From the NCBI GenBank assembly GCA_020216625.1, contig JAIUYB010000145.1:1-6279 (forward strand): a stretch of 6,279 nucleotides of DNA. The letters are read 5' to 3'. Shown here piece after piece: positions 1 to 6,279 of this stretch. Every line of letters begins with the position of its first letter. Position 1 is the stretch's first letter. Made by a program: the position numbers and the translations under genes. Below the pieces are notes generated by a model that saw nothing but the letters and a program-made list of their open reading frames with translations, made no database searches and was not told where the DNA came from. The stretch comes from Desulfarculus sp. Its GTDB lineage: Bacteria; Desulfobacterota; Desulfarculia; Desulfarculales; Desulfarculaceae.

Positions 1-1422
1 TGGCTGGTCCTGGCCTGCCTGCCGCTCCTGGCCGGCTGCCTGAGGCTGGGTCCGGACTTCTCCCCGCCCACCCCACCGGTGCCGCCGCCGGCCGAATACC
101 AGCACCAGGCCGCCGGTGCGGGGGCTTTCGCCGAGGCCGACGCCTGGTGGAAGGATCTCAAGGAGCCGGAGCTGGACGCCTTGGTGGACCGGGCGCTAAC
201 CCGCAACCAGGACCTGGTCAAGGCCGCCGGCCGGGTGTTGGAGGTGCGGGCCAATCTGGTCCAGGCCGGGGCCGGGCGCTGGCCGGCGCTCAACCTCAAC
301 GCCGCCGGCCAGCGCCAGCGCACCCAGACCACCTCGCCCCTCAGCGGTCAGCCCCTGGCGGTGACGGTGGACGGCTACAACCTCTCCCTGGCCGCCAGCT
401 TCGAGCTGGACCTCTGGGGCCGGGTGGCGCGCACCGAGGAGGCGGCCCGGGCCGACCTGCTGGCGGTGGAGGAGAACCGCCGGGTGGTGGCCCAGACCGT
501 GGTGGCCGAGGTGGTCACGGCCTTTCTGGAGGCCCAGGCCCTGGACCGGCGCATCCAGGTGGCCGAGAAGACCATCGCCGCCTACAAGCACAGCGTGGAT
601 TTCGTGGATGGCCGCTACCGGCGCGGGCTGACCGGGGCCCTGGACCTGCACCAGGCCCAGCGCTCCCTGGCCCTGGCCCAGGCCAGCCTGCCCGGCCTGC
701 GCCAGGAGCTGGGGATCAAGCGCCAGCGCCTCTTGGTCCTGGCCGGAGACTACCCCCGTTCGCGGGGTCCGCAGGCCCTGCCCGAGGACTATTACCGCCA
801 GCCGCCGCCGGTGCCGGCCGGCCTGCCCTCGGAGCTGTTGCTGCGCCGCCCGGACATCAAGGCGGCCGAAGCCAGCCTGCACGCGCTCACCGCCCGGGTG
901 GGCGCGGCCCGGGCCGCCCGCTTCCCCCGCATCAGCCTCACCGGCGGATTTGGCTACGCCAGCAGCGAGCTGACCGACCTGTTCACTCCGGTCTCGGAGC
1001 TGTGGTCCATCGCCGGCGGGCTGAGTCAGAGCGTCTTCGACGCCGGCAATCTCAAGGCCGGCGAGCAGGCGGCCCGGGCCCGGCTGATGCAGGGCCAGGC
1101 CGACTACGCCAAGACGGTGCTCAACGCCTTCGCCGAGGTGGAAGGGGCGCTGTTGACCCGCCAGGAACAGTTGGAGCGCCGCGAACTGGTTCTGGCCGCC
1201 CTGCGCGAGGCCATCAACACCCAAGAGGCGGCCGAGCGCAGCTACCTGCGCGGCCTGACCGACTACCTGACGGTGCTGGATTCCCAACGCACCCGCTATG
1301 GCCTGGAGGAGACCCTGGTGCTGACCGAGCAGGCCCTTCTCACCAACCGTGTAACCCTCCACCGCGTCCTGGGCGGCGGCTGGGGCAGCCCCCCGCCGCT
1401 GGACGCCATCGCGAAAGAATGA
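1..1422 (+). CDS. RND efflux outer-membrane factor lipoprotein (NodT/OprM type), 5'-partial
   Basis: Outer-membrane channel of a tripartite efflux pump; trimers of this family form a beta-barrel plus a long periplasmic alpha-helical tunnel that receives substrate from the adaptor and pump. The frame is open from base 1, giving 473 visible residues. The first 13 are the end of a lipoprotein signal peptide with lipobox LAGC (Cys codon 37-39), so only a few N-terminal residues are missing and an internal GTG at 79 is not the start. Two outer-membrane efflux repeats (PF02321-like) follow, roughly residues 50-245 and 270-460. Family signatures seen: AWWKDLKEPELDALVDRAL near the N-terminus, ELDLWGR (135-141), LPSELLLRRPD (275-285) followed by an AARAARFPRISL stretch, and a C-terminal GGGW. 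Full-length relatives are about 460-500 residues, so the gene looks intact. Its stop overlaps the adaptor start by four bases. The family assignment is firm; the exported compound is unknown. Confidence 0.95.
   Translation, partial: WLVLACLPLLAGCLRLGPDFSPPTPPVPPPAEYQHQAAGAGAFAEADAWWKDLKEPELDALVDRALTRNQDLVKAAGRVLEVRANLVQAGAGRWPALNLNAAGQRQRTQTTSPLSGQPLAVTVDGYNLSLAASFELDLWGRVARTEEAARADLLAVEENRRVVAQTVVAEVVTAFLEAQALDRRIQVAEKTIAAYKHSVDFVDGRYRRGLTGALDLHQAQRSLALAQASLPGLRQELGIKRQRLLVLAGDYPRSRGPQALPEDYYRQPPPVPAGLPSELLLRRPDIKAAEASLHALTARVGAARAARFPRISLTGGFGYASSELTDLFTPVSELWSIAGGLSQSVFDAGNLKAGEQAARARLMQGQADYAKTVLNAFAEVEGALLTRQEQLERRELVLAALREAINTQEAAERSYLRGLTDYLTVLDSQRTRYGLEETLVLTEQALLTNRVTLHRVLGGGWGSPPPLDAIAKE
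28..39 (+). other. Lipobox of the outer-membrane factor signal peptide
   Basis: Codons 10-13 of the partial reading frame spell L-A-G-C after a run of hydrophobic residues (WLVLACLPLL). This is a classical signal peptidase II site. The Cys at 37-39 would be lipidated and become residue 1 of the mature protein. The residue after Cys is Leu, not Asp, so there is no inner-membrane retention signal of the E. coli type, consistent with an outer-membrane location. Confidence 0.85.
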
Positions 1423-2645
1423 AAACCATGATTGCCAATCTTTCCCGCAGGTGGCTGCACGGTGGTCTGGCCCTGTTGCTGGTGGTGGCGGGCGTGGCCG
1501 GGTTCGTGATTCTGACCAAGAGCCGCGCCCCCCTGGTGGCCAAGCCGCCCCGCGATCATCGCCCGCTGGTGCGCGCCGTGGCCGCGGAGGTCAGCCCCCT
1601 GGCGGTGGTTGTGCATGGCGAGGGCACCGTGCGCCCGCTCTATGAGTCCACCCTGGCCAGCGAGGTGGCCGGTCGGGTGGTCAAGGTCTCCCCGGCCCTG
1701 GTCAACGGTGGCTCCTTCGCCCAGGGCGAGGTCCTGTTGGTGGTGGACCAGGCCGACTATCGTCTGGCGGTGACCACCGCCAAGGCCGAGGTCCACGACG
1801 CCGACACCAAGCTGCAACTGGCCCAGGCCGAGGCGGTGGTGGCCCGCGAGGAGTGGCGGCGCCTGGGCCGGACCGGCGACCCGCCGGACCTGGTGGCCAA
1901 GGGGCCACAACTGGAAGTGGCCCAGGCCCGGCTGGCATCGGCCAAGGCCAACCTGGCCAGGGCCGAGCTGAACCTGGAGCGCACCGAGATCAGGGCCCCC
2001 TTCGCTGGAAGGGTCAGCGCCAAGGCGGCCGACCTGGGCCAGTATCTCAAGGCCGGCGACAAGGTGGCCACGGTCTACGCCACCCAGGCGGTGGAGATCG
2101 TCACTCCCCTGGAGGACGCCGACCTGGCCTGGCTCAAGGTGCCGGGGCTCACCTCCGCCGATGGTCAGGGCAGCCCGGCCGAGGTGGCCACCGAGTTCGC
2201 GGGCCGGCAGATGACCTGGAAGGGCCGGGTGGTGCGGGCCGAGGGCAAGGTGGACGAGCGCACCCGCCTGGTGCCGGTGGTGGTGCGGGTGGAAAACCCC
2301 TACACCACCCGGCCGCCCCTGGCGGTGGGAACCTACGTGCGGGTGAGCCTGCGCGGCAAGGAGCTGCCCGAGGCCACCCTGCTGCCCCGGGCCGCGCTCA
2401 GAGCCGACGACCAGGTCTGGGTGGTGGACGACCAGGGACGCATCAGCTTCCGCAAGGTGCGCGTGGCCCGGATCCAGGAGGAGAAGGTCCTGATCAGCGA
2501 CGGCCTGGCGCCCGGAGACCGGGTGGTCACCACCCAGCTCAAGGCGGTGACCGAGGGCATGCTGGTGCGGCTGGAGGGCTCGGAGGAGGGCCCGCGGCCG
2601 GCCCTGGACCAGGACCGCCGGCCGGCGGAGGAGAAGGCGTCGTGA
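1419..2645 (+). CDS. RND efflux periplasmic adaptor subunit (HlyD/AcrA-type membrane fusion protein)
   Basis: Periplasmic adaptor that joins the inner-membrane pump to the outer-membrane channel. The 408-residue protein has a short basic N-terminus and one hydrophobic segment (about 15-32). No lipobox Cys is present, so it is probably held by an uncleaved membrane anchor, unlike lipid-anchored AcrA. The order of parts is typical: first half of the lipoyl-like domain around EVAGRV (82-87), an alpha-helical hairpin (about 102-187), the second lipoyl half with RTEIRAPFAGRVSAK (188 onward), a beta-barrel (about 220-300), and a membrane-proximal domain (about 305-390) ending in a charged tail. The ATG at 1419 is chosen because ATGA overlaps the upstream stop, implying translational coupling; the ribosome site before it is weak (GAAAGA at best). 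ATG at 1428 is a possible alternative. The hairpin tip carries G-D-P-P-D-L (D154 to L158), and the RLS pattern of AcrA-type tips is not evident. Substrate unknown. Confidence 0.94.
   Translation: MKTMIANLSRRWLHGGLALLLVVAGVAGFVILTKSRAPLVAKPPRDHRPLVRAVAAEVSPLAVVVHGEGTVRPLYESTLASEVAGRVVKVSPALVNGGSFAQGEVLLVVDQADYRLAVTTAKAEVHDADTKLQLAQAEAVVAREEWRRLGRTGDPPDLVAKGPQLEVAQARLASAKANLARAELNLERTEIRAPFAGRVSAKAADLGQYLKAGDKVATVYATQAVEIVTPLEDADLAWLKVPGLTSADGQGSPAEVATEFAGRQMTWKGRVVRAEGKVDERTRLVPVVVRVENPYTTRPPLAVGTYVRVSLRGKELPEATLLPRAALRADDQVWVVDDQGRISFRKVRVARIQEEKVLISDGLAPGDRVVTTQLKAVTEGMLVRLEGSEEGPRPALDQDRRPAEEKAS
2627..2633 (+). promoter_or_regulatory. Shine-Dalgarno site for the RND permease
   Basis: GGAGGAG lies eight bases before the GTG at 2642, inside the last codons of the adaptor gene. 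The strong match and good spacing settle this GTG as the permease start, even though the reading frame stays open far upstream and no ATG occurs nearby before about 2696. Confidence 0.8.
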
Positions 2646-5600
2646 ACAAGTGGATCGCCTGGTTCGCCGATAACCACGTCGCCGCCAATCTCTTGATGCT
2701 CTTCTGCGTCTTCGGCGGCGTCCTGACCCTGTTCAGCATCAAGATCGAAGTCTTTCCCGAGTTCAGCCTGGACAAGGTCAACGTGGGGGTGGTCTATCTG
2801 GGGGCCTCGCCGGCCGAGGTCGAGGAATCGGTGGTGCGCCGCATCGAGGAGCGGGTGGCCGGGGTGGAGGGCGTGCGCCGCATCGATTCGGTCGCTCGCG
2901 AAGGCTACGGCTCGGTGACGGTGGAGGCGGTGCAGGGCTGGAGCCTGCAAAAGCTCTTGGACGACGTCAAGGCCGAGGTGGACCGCATCACCACCCTGCC
3001 CGACGAGGCCGAGAAGCCGGTGGTCAAGGAGCTGACCCAGCGGACCCAGGTGATGTGGCTGGCGGTGTTTGGCGACGCCGACGAATACACCGTCAAGCAC
3101 CTGACCGAGAAGGTCAAGGACGAGGTGAGCACCCTGCCCGGGGTGACCATGACCGAGCTCTTCGGGGTGCGCAAGGGCGAGATCGTCCTGGAGGTGTCGG
3201 AGGACACCCTGCGCCGCCACAACCTGACCCTGGGCGCGGTGGCCGACAAGGTGCGCCAGGGCAGCCTGGACCTGCCCGCCGGCAGCCTCAAGACCACCGG
3301 CAGCGAGGTGCTGGTGCGCTCCAAGGGCCGCCGCTACCACGCCGCCGATTACGGCGACATCACCGTCCTGAGCAATCCCGACGGCAGCCGGGTGGCCCTG
3401 GACCAGTTGGCCGAGCTGACCGAGGGCTTCGAGGACATCGACCTGTTCGCCCGCTTCCAGGGCAAGCCGGCCGGCCTGGTGCAGATCTTCCGGGTGGCGG
3501 ATCAGAACGTGCTCAGCATGGCCGAGGAGTTGCAAAAATACGTGGCCCGGGTCCGGCCCACCCTGCCGGCGGGCATGGACATCGGCATCTTCGCCGACCG
3601 CTCGGTGATCCTGAAAAGCCGCCTGAACCTGTTGTTGACCAACATGGCCCAGGGCATGGTGCTGGTGGTGCTGACCCTGTGGTTGTTCCTCAACGGCCGC
3701 CTGGCCTTCTGGGTGGCCCTGGGGGTGCCGGTCGCGTTCCTAGTGGCGATCTGGTGCCTGCCGGTGGTGGACATCTCCATCAACATGATCTCGCTGTTCG
3801 GCTTCATCACCGTGCTGGGCATCGTGGTCGACGACGCCATCGTGGTGGGGGAGAACATCTTCCGATTGCGGCAGGAGGGCAAGGGCCCCCTGGAGGCGGC
3901 GGTGCGGGGGACCCAGGAGGTGGCCGGACCGGTGGTCTTCAGCGTGTTGACCACGGTGGCCGCCTTCGCCCCCCTGTTGATGGGCACCGGCACCATGGGC
4001 AAGGTGATGCGCAACATTCCGCTGGTGGTCTGCGTGGTCCTGTTGGGCTCGCTCCTGGAGGCCCTGTTCGTGCTGCCCTCCCACCTGGCCGGCGCCAAGG
4101 TCAAGTTCGAGCTGCGGCCCGATGGCTCCCCCAAGGAGAAATGGGCCTCGCGCCATCTGAGCCGATTCGTCCAGGGCCCCTACTCCCGCTTCCTGGATTG
4201 GTGCCTGCGCTGGCGCTACCTCACCGTGGCCGCGGGCGTGGCGGTGCTGTTCCTCTCCCTGGGCGTCTTCACCGGCGGTTGGCTGAAGTTCACCCTCTTC
4301 CCCAAGGTGGAGAGCGACGTCATCACCGCCGAGCTGGAGATGCCCGCCGGCACCCCGGTGGAGCGCACCATGGCGGCGGTGGAGCGCCTGGAGGAGGCGG
4401 GACGCCGGGCCATCGCCGAACTGGACGCCAAGCGGGGCCGGGACGCGCCGTCCTTGATGGAGTACCTGGTTTCACTGGTGGGGATCAAGGTCAGCGGCGC
4501 CGGACACTCCTCGGCCACCGAGATCAGCGGCAACCAGGCCACCCTTTTCATGCAACTGCTGGAGGGCCAACGGCGCGACGTGGCCACCATGGCGGTGCTG
4601 GCCCGCTGGCGCGAGCTGACCGGCGACATCCCCGAGGCCGAGTCGCTGACCTTCACCAGCGACCTGTTCAAGGCCGGCAACGCCATCGAGGTCCACCTCA
4701 GCCACGCCGACGACCAGAAGCTGACCGCGGCGGTGGAGGAGATGAAGGACTACCTGCGCACCCTGCCCGGGGTCTTCGACATCAGCGACTCCTTCCTGCC
4801 CGGCAAGCCGGAGATGCAGCTGGGCCTCAAGCCGGCGGGGCGGGCCCTGGGCCTGACCCTGAACGACCTGGCCACCCAGGTGCGCCATGCCTTCTACGGG
4901 GCCGAGGCCCTGCGCATCCAGCGCGACCAGGACGAGGTCAAGGTGATGGTGCGCTTTCCCGAGGCCGAACGCCGCTCCCTGGCCGACGTGGAGCGGATGC
5001 GCATCCGCACCGCCGACGGCAAGGAGGTGCCCTTCAGCGAGGTGGCCCAGGTCAAGATGGAGCGCGGCTACGCCAACCTGCAACGCGCCAACCGCAAGCG
5101 GGTGATCAAGGTCATCGCCGACGTGGACGAGACCAAGTCCAACGCCGCCGAGATCCGCCGCGAGCTGGAGAACGTCTACATCCCCCAGTTGCTCAACCGC
5201 TACCCCGACCTGCGCTATGACATGGAAGGCGAGGGGCGCGAGCAGCGCGAGTCCATGGCCGACGTGCAGAAGGGCCTGCTGATCGCCCTGGCCGGCATCT
5301 ACGTGCTCCTGGCCATCCCCTTCCGCTCCTTCACCCAGCCCTTCATCATCATGGTCTCCATTCCCTTCGGCGTGGTGGGCGCGATCATCGGCCACCTGGT
5401 GATGGGCTTCAACCTCAGCCTGATGAGCATGTTCGGCATCGTGGGCCTGGCCGGCGTGGTGGTCAACGACGCCATCGTGCTGATCGACAAGACCAACACT
5501 CTGCGCAAAGCTGGGGCCAGCGCCAACGAGGCCATCCGCCAGGCCGGACCCTTGCGCTTCCGCGCCATCCTGCTCACCTCGGTGACCACCTTCGCCGGCC

Positions 5601-5806
5601 TGATGCCCATCATCCTGGAACGCAGCATGCAAGCCCAGTTCCTGATCCCCATGGCCATCAGCCTGGGCTTCGGGGTGATGTTCGCCACCGGCATCACCCT
5701 GCTGCTCATCCCCTGCTTCTACCTGATCCTGGAGGACATCCACCAGGTCTGGGAGCGGCTGCGCGCCGGGTCGCGGGTCCAGGCCGGGCCGGCGCGGCAA
5801 GGTTGA
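2642..5806 (+). CDS. RND efflux transporter permease subunit (AcrB/HAE-1-like)
   Basis: Proton-driven inner-membrane pump, 1054 residues against about 1050 for AcrB, so full length. It starts at GTG, with GTGA overlapping the adaptor stop and a strong ribosome site. Layout: transmembrane 1 at about 13-33, followed by FPEF (38-41); first periplasmic loop to about 329; transmembrane 2-6 (about 330-350, 355-375, 380-402, 431-449, 459-478) with FVLPSHL (476-482); transmembrane 7 at about 526-546; second large loop to about 877; transmembrane 8-12 to about 1030. The proton-relay pair Asp397-Asp398 in transmembrane 4 (GIVVDDAIVV) matches AcrB Asp407/Asp408, and Arg972 and Thr979 match AcrB Arg971 and Thr978. 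The AcrB Lys940 position in transmembrane 10 is Asn942, followed by Asp943 (VVVNDAIVLID). It lacks the N-terminal and metal-site features I would need to call a CusA-type metal pump; multidrug, lipid or solvent export are all possible. Confidence 0.95.
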   Translation: MNKWIAWFADNHVAANLLMLFCVFGGVLTLFSIKIEVFPEFSLDKVNVGVVYLGASPAEVEESVVRRIEERVAGVEGVRRIDSVAREGYGSVTVEAVQGWSLQKLLDDVKAEVDRITTLPDEAEKPVVKELTQRTQVMWLAVFGDADEYTVKHLTEKVKDEVSTLPGVTMTELFGVRKGEIVLEVSEDTLRRHNLTLGAVADKVRQGSLDLPAGSLKTTGSEVLVRSKGRRYHAADYGDITVLSNPDGSRVALDQLAELTEGFEDIDLFARFQGKPAGLVQIFRVADQNVLSMAEELQKYVARVRPTLPAGMDIGIFADRSVILKSRLNLLLTNMAQGMVLVVLTLWLFLNGRLAFWVALGVPVAFLVAIWCLPVVDISINMISLFGFITVLGIVVDDAIVVGENIFRLRQEGKGPLEAAVRGTQEVAGPVVFSVLTTVAAFAPLLMGTGTMGKVMRNIPLVVCVVLLGSLLEALFVLPSHLAGAKVKFELRPDGSPKEKWASRHLSRFVQGPYSRFLDWCLRWRYLTVAAGVAVLFLSLGVFTGGWLKFTLFPKVESDVITAELEMPAGTPVERTMAAVERLEEAGRRAIAELDAKRGRDAPSLMEYLVSLVGIKVSGAGHSSATEISGNQATLFMQLLEGQRRDVATMAVLARWRELTGDIPEAESLTFTSDLFKAGNAIEVHLSHADDQKLTAAVEEMKDYLRTLPGVFDISDSFLPGKPEMQLGLKPAGRALGLTLNDLATQVRHAFYGAEALRIQRDQDEVKVMVRFPEAERRSLADVERMRIRTADGKEVPFSEVAQVKMERGYANLQRANRKRVIKVIADVDETKSNAAEIRRELENVYIPQLLNRYPDLRYDMEGEGREQRESMADVQKGLLIALAGIYVLLAIPFRSFTQPFIIMVSIPFGVVGAIIGHLVMGFNLSLMSMFGIVGLAGVVVNDAIVLIDKTNTLRKAGASANEAIRQAGPLRFRAILLTSVTTFAGLMPIILERSMQAQFLIPMAISLGFGVMFATGITLLLIPCFYLILEDIHQVWERLRAGSRVQAGPARQG

Positions 5807-5830
5807 GCCGAGGCCACCGACGAAACACCG

Positions 5831-5866
5831 CGGGGCCGGGGAGCGATCCCCGGCCCCGACTCTTGC
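5831..5866. terminator. Convergent, probably bidirectional terminator hairpin
   Basis: A perfect 11-bp inverted repeat, CGGGGCCGGGG at 5831-5841 and its complement at 5848-5858, encloses the six-base loop AGCGAT. It sits 24 bases after the permease stop and 28 bases beyond the msrA stop, between two converging genes. The tail is only weakly T-rich in either direction (ACTCTTG on plus, GGTGTTTCG on minus), so it is not a textbook U-tract terminator, but the stem is very stable and the placement fits. The rest of the 5807-5886 gap shows no other gene or site. Confidence 0.75.
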
Positions 5867-5886
5867 CCGGCCCGCCCGGATCGCTT

Positions 5887-6279
5887 CTAAGCGCTGTCGC
5901 CCCCGGGCTTGCCCGGGTCCGGCTCCGGCCGGCCCCAGACCTGGCCCAAAAACCGGTCGCGCCCCGAGCCCTGGCGGTAGGACTGGTAGCGGGCGGGATT
6001 GGTGTGGCAGAAGCCCTGGTGGTATTCCTCGGCCGGGTGGAAAGCGGTGTAGGGCCGGATCTGGGTGGCGATGGCCCGGCCGAAACGCCCCAAGGCCGCC
6101 AGCCGGTCCTTGGATTCCTGGGCCAGCCGGCGCTGCTCCTCATCATGATAGAAGATGGCGGTGGCGTACTGCTGGCCCCGGTCCACGAACTGGCCGCCGG
6201 GATCGGTGGGGTCGATGTGGCGCCAGAACCAGTCCAGGAGCTGGGCATAGCTCACCCACTCCGGGTCGTAGCGCACCTG
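5887..6279 (-). CDS. msrA: Peptide-methionine (S)-S-oxide reductase MsrA, 5'-partial (C-terminal part)
   Basis: MsrA reduces methionine-S-sulfoxide, free or in proteins, back to methionine, repairing oxidative damage, usually with thioredoxin as electron donor. The window holds 130 residues up to a TAG stop; the beginning, including the catalytic GCFW cysteine motif, lies past the right edge. Recognition rests on a chain of family signatures: RYDPEWVSYAQLLDWFWRH, then DPTDPGGQFVDRGQQY, AIFYHDEEQRRLAQ, AEEYHQ, and the terminal YRQGSGRDRFLGQVWG. Asp33 and Tyr38 of the visible part (in VDRGQQY) have the same spacing as the E. coli active-site Asp129 and Tyr134. The only visible Cys is residue 91 (GFCHTNP), just after YHQ, and it is the only candidate for a recycling cysteine here. 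The tail PEPDPGKPGGDSA adds a short, probably disordered Pro/Gly end. The gene converges on the efflux operon and shares its terminator; no functional link is implied. The GTG at 6276 is internal, not the start. Confidence 0.94.
   Translation of the reverse strand, partial: QVRYDPEWVSYAQLLDWFWRHIDPTDPGGQFVDRGQQYATAIFYHDEEQRRLAQESKDRLAALGRFGRAIATQIRPYTAFHPAEEYHQGFCHTNPARYQSYRQGSGRDRFLGQVWGRPEPDPGKPGGDSA

Noticed and set aside
147..1418. Long open stretch upstream of the adaptor start in the same frame, which could suggest a much larger adaptor or a fusion
   Set aside because: Its translation is a Gly/Pro/Arg/Ala-rich low-complexity string lying out of frame over the well-recognised channel gene. 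It is open only because GC-rich codon use removes stops. The ATGA overlap marks the real adaptor start.
1853..2641. Long open stretch upstream of the permease start in the same frame
   Set aside because: The translation is again Gly/Pro-rich shadow of the adaptor gene. The strong GGAGGAG site and GTG at 2642, followed at once by the family's N-terminal helix, fix the start.
3055..5220. 721-codon open frame on the plus strand inside the permease gene
   Set aside because: Out-of-frame shadow with compositionally biased Gly/Pro/Arg-rich sequence and no recognisable domain; the overlapping permease frame is unmistakable.
4472..5800. 442-codon open frame on the minus strand opposite the permease (and similar ones at 196-1362 and 2333-3535)
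   Set aside because: His/Gly/Leu/Ala-rich antisense shadows, expected where third positions are G/C; no start signals or domains support them.
2642..5806. Classification of the permease as a CusA-type heavy-metal pump because the channel gene comes first, as in cus operons
   Set aside because: The transmembrane-4 motif is the Asp-Asp pair of hydrophobe/multidrug-type RND pumps, and I see no methionine-rich metal relay in the permease or metal-binding Met/His clusters in the adaptor.
5882..5893. CGCTT-CT-AAGCG small inverted repeat over the msrA stop codon
   Set aside because: Five base pairs with a two-base loop is too short and too tight to support a regulatory call.
5902..5917. Inverted repeat CCCGGG-CTTG-CCCGGG as a second terminator
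   Set aside because: It lies inside the last codons of msrA (DPGKPGG) and is a likely by-product of Pro/Gly codons in GC-rich DNA; there is no T-run after it.
5706..6248. 180-codon minus-strand open frame overlapping msrA and the terminator
   Set aside because: Ser/Pro/Arg-rich shadow in another frame of msrA that runs through the hairpin and into the permease 3' end; the MsrA frame carries all the family motifs.

Overview
The window is GC-rich bacterial DNA with strongly G/C-biased third codon positions. It is almost entirely coding and holds one three-gene efflux operon on the plus strand, followed by the 3' part of a convergent gene on the minus strand. The protein style fits a GC-rich Gram-negative bacterium: a lipoprotein outer-membrane factor, a membrane-anchored adaptor and an RND pump imply a double membrane. 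A proteobacterium or Desulfobacterota ('deltaproteobacterial') lineage is my best guess, at low confidence. No rRNA, tRNA, CRISPR array, insertion sequence or phage gene is visible.

Layout. Bases 1-1422 encode a NodT/OprM-type outer-membrane factor. It lacks only its first few residues, and its lipobox is visible at the left edge. Bases 1419-2645 encode a periplasmic adaptor of the HlyD/AcrA (membrane fusion protein) class. Bases 2642-5806 encode a full-length RND inner-membrane permease. Each downstream gene starts inside the stop codon of the gene before it (ATGA, then GTGA), so this is a tightly coupled operon in the order channel-adaptor-pump. An 80-base gap (5807-5886) contains a perfect 11-bp GC hairpin that probably ends transcription from both sides. 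Bases 5887-6279, on the minus strand, encode the C-terminal part of peptide methionine sulfoxide reductase MsrA, whose start and catalytic-cysteine motif lie beyond the right edge.

How the genes work together. The permease uses the proton gradient to capture substrates, the adaptor links it to the outer-membrane channel, and the channel releases the substrate outside. The substrate cannot be told from sequence. The permease has the transmembrane-4 Asp-Asp pair but has Asn-Asp where AcrB has Lys940-Asn941 in transmembrane 10, so it belongs to a subfamily other than classical AcrB. MsrA, a repair enzyme for oxidised methionine, is an independent convergent neighbour.

I found no evidence of a new biological system. 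The points worth a second look are the pump's altered proton-relay residue, the adaptor hairpin tip, the channel-first gene order, the double start/stop overlaps, the convergent terminator, and the cysteine arrangement of MsrA.
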